NCBI GenBank assembly: GCA_029931535.1
Contig: JAQPZY010000984.1
Span: forward strand, 62,001 to 126,000
DNA: 64,000 bases
Origin: Margaritifera margaritifera
Lineage: Eukaryota; Mollusca; Bivalvia; Unionida; Margaritiferidae
Direction of reading: 5' to 3'
A program made the position numbers and the translations under genes. Each line of letters starts with the position of its first letter. Positions within the stretch are counted from its first letter, which is position 1. This document shows positions 62,274-64,000 of this stretch, in pieces. The notes below the pieces were generated by a model, which did no database searches, was not told the DNA's origin, and saw only the letters and a list, made by a program, of their open reading frames with translations.

Positions 62274-63133
62274 GCGTGTCTCTACGTGGTCTGGCGTATT
62301 GCAAGGTTAGCGTGTCTCTACACAGATCTGGCGTATTGCATAGGTTAGTGTGTCTCCAACTAGATCTGGCGTATCGTTAAAGTTGGCTTGTCTCTACACA
62401 GATCTGGCGTATTGCATAGGTTAGCGTGTCTCTACACAGATCTGGCGTATTGCAAAGGTTTCGCGTGTCTCTACACAGATCTGGCTTAGTCTCTGCACAG
62501 ATCTGGCGTATTGCAAAGGTTAGCGTGTCTCTACACAGATCTGGCGTATCGCAAAGGTTAGCGTGTCACTACACAGATCTGGCGTATTGCATAGGTTAGC
62601 GTGTCTCTACACATATCTGGGGTATTGCAAAGGTTAGCGTGTCTCTACACAGATCTGGCGTATTGTTAAAGTTAGCGTGTCTCTACACAGATCTGGCGTA
62701 TTGCAAAGGTTAGCGTGTCTCTGCGCAGATCTGTCGTATTGCATAGGTAAACGTGTCTCTACATAGATCTGGCGTATTGCAAAGGTTAGCGTATCTCTAC
62801 AAAGATCTGGCATATTGCAAATGTTAGCGTGTCTCTACACAGATCTGGCATATTGCAAAGATTAGCATGTCTCTACACAGATCTGGCGTGTTGCAAATGT
62901 TAGCGTGTCTCTACACAGATTTGGTGTATTGCAAAGGTTAGCGTGTCTCTACACATATCTGGCGTATCGCAAAGGTTAGCGTGTCTCTTCACAGATCTGG
63001 CATATTGCAAATGTTAGCGTGTCTCTACACAGATCTGACGTATTGCAAAGGCTAGCGTGTCTCTACACAGATTTGGCGTATTGCAAAGGTTAGCATGTCT
63101 CTACACAGATCTGGCGTATTGCAAAGGTTAGCG
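62274..63133. repeat. 38-bp minisatellite, about 22 units
   Basis: Unit: ggttagcgtgtctctacac then agatctggcgtattgcaaa. Variants are spread through the array (gcata/gttaa for gcaaa, cgcaga, tatct). Most units contain agatct. At 860 bp it is the largest minisatellite here, bounded by unrelated AT-rich DNA. Confidence 0.97.
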
Positions 63134-63518
63134 AAATATAAATTATTTAGAGTATTGAAAAGTTTGTATTGTTAGCAATTTTGTTGAGACCGTGGCCATT
63201 TTGGAAATATATTACTAGTTAATTTTGTTTCTATTTTGTTTAAACTACAAGGACAATAAAAAGACTCTGTTTATATAATATTCCAGAAATTGATCAATCC
63301 ACTGGATATTAAGTAGGTGTTTGAGAGACCTGAGTCCGTGAGTTAAAACGCATTTTACAGGACTAAAATGTACTGAAAATTACACACAAAATATACACTA
63401 AATGTCATGACCGGGGTCACTAAATACCACGTACACATATATTTAAGAACTGTAATTCTCACTGCATGAAGTATTGATGATGATGATGATGTGATGACGA
63501 AGATGACTATGACTATCA

Positions 63519-63571
<53 letters not shown>

Positions 63572-63830
63572 TTGATTAACTTGGTACACTCTGCCCTTTA
63601 CAATGTTCATCCTACAGATGATAGTACAACGAGCCAGGTTTCAGCTCAAAATAATAATGATAATAATATTTCTTTTACTGTCTTAAAGAAGTCATAACCT
63701 TAGATCATCCCACTTCCGCTTCCGTCATGGACACACGTGCTTTCAGAACCTGAGACAATTGGGCAAAAACAGTCATAAAAAGTAGGCAAATAACGCAACA
63801 AAAAAAAAAAAAAAGCTTGGTACTTGCTAC
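63134..63830. other. Gene-less stretch with (ATA)n and poly-A
   Basis: (ATA)n at 63520-63572, a (GAT)n start at 63477-63492 and poly-A at 63800-63814. Confidence 0.6.
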
Positions 63831-64000
63831 ATGGTTTACATGAACGACCCAAGTGCAGTGGGGAACTCTGTATGCAGTTCTAGTGACAAAATGGTAGACG
63901 GAAAGAATGAGGGAAATACCAATGTTGACATCAGAGATTTAATTTTGACCGCTTCTAGTAAAGTATCTGAAAGAAAATCTATTACACAGACGCGGTCTTC
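63831..64000 (+). CDS. Partial ORF running off the window
   Basis: An ATG at 63831 opens MVYMNDPSAVGNSVCSSSDK and continues for 56 codons to the edge without a stop. The peptide is Ser/Asp/Lys/Asn-rich and hydrophilic (VDIRDLILTASSKVSERKSI near its visible end), with balanced codon use, unlike the AT-simple frames nearby. The frame is also open upstream through the poly-A to a TAG at 63783. It could be the N-terminus of a host protein or the start of a retroelement gag; I do not recognise it. Confidence 0.42.
   Translation, partial: MVYMNDPSAVGNSVCSSSDKMVDGKNEGNTNVDIRDLILTASSKVSERKSITQTRS

Overview
This is an AT-rich, repeat-dense, gene-poor stretch of animal nuclear DNA. The likely source is a marine invertebrate, probably a mollusc and plausibly a bivalve. 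That inference rests on an invertebrate-type interleukin-17 cytokine gene, tRNA-derived SINEs (one with a GTTAAACCC tail), abundant GTAT/CATA, ATT and TA microsatellites, and decayed Ty3-type, BEL/Ty3-type, non-LTR and DNA-transposon copies. There are no bacterial-style operons, and the species cannot be fixed from this window alone.

Region by region. 1-10 kb: microsatellites, a possible two-pass membrane protein exon (minus, 3.8-4.1 kb) and the clearest host gene, a secreted IL-17-like cytokine (minus, 5.64-6.16 kb). 9.9-10.2 kb: a CpG-containing patch with NRF1-like, X-box-like and YY1-like motifs that looks like a promoter and first exon. 10.7-11.3 kb: a 42-bp minisatellite. 11.35-15.33 kb: a complete-ended but decayed LTR retrotransposon with a perfect 5-bp target duplication, gag/protease/RT/RNase H remnants and no visible integrase. 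16.6-17.4, 29.6-30.3 and 47.6-48.3 kb: three copies of one solo-LTR family. 20.3-22.8 kb: a DNA transposon with 12-bp terminal inverted repeats, TTA on both sides and a broken multi-cysteine protein gene. 23.5-25.5 kb: two direct copies of a 0.6-kb repeat. 26.3-26.6 kb: a TATA-driven candidate first exon. 30.3-31.2 kb: a pyrimidine-rich minisatellite followed by (CATA)n. 33.9-34.1 kb: a type-B DNA polymerase fragment. 35.2-37.0 and 54.9-56.1 kb: a dispersed duplication. One copy carries a 155-bp hAT-like MITE and the other preserves the empty site. 39.4-44.0 kb: three tandem 1.5-kb units, two with TATA boxes and hairpins. 45.2 kb: a second hAT-like MITE. 48.5 and 52.4 kb: SINEs. 52.9-53.5 kb: a retropepsin fragment. 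57-63 kb: a cluster of minisatellites plus a LINE 3' end. 63.83 kb to the edge: an open frame that runs off the window.

The genes do not form a pathway. The window is best read as intergenic or intronic host DNA around one cytokine gene, shaped by insertion and decay of mobile elements and by expansion of tandem repeats.
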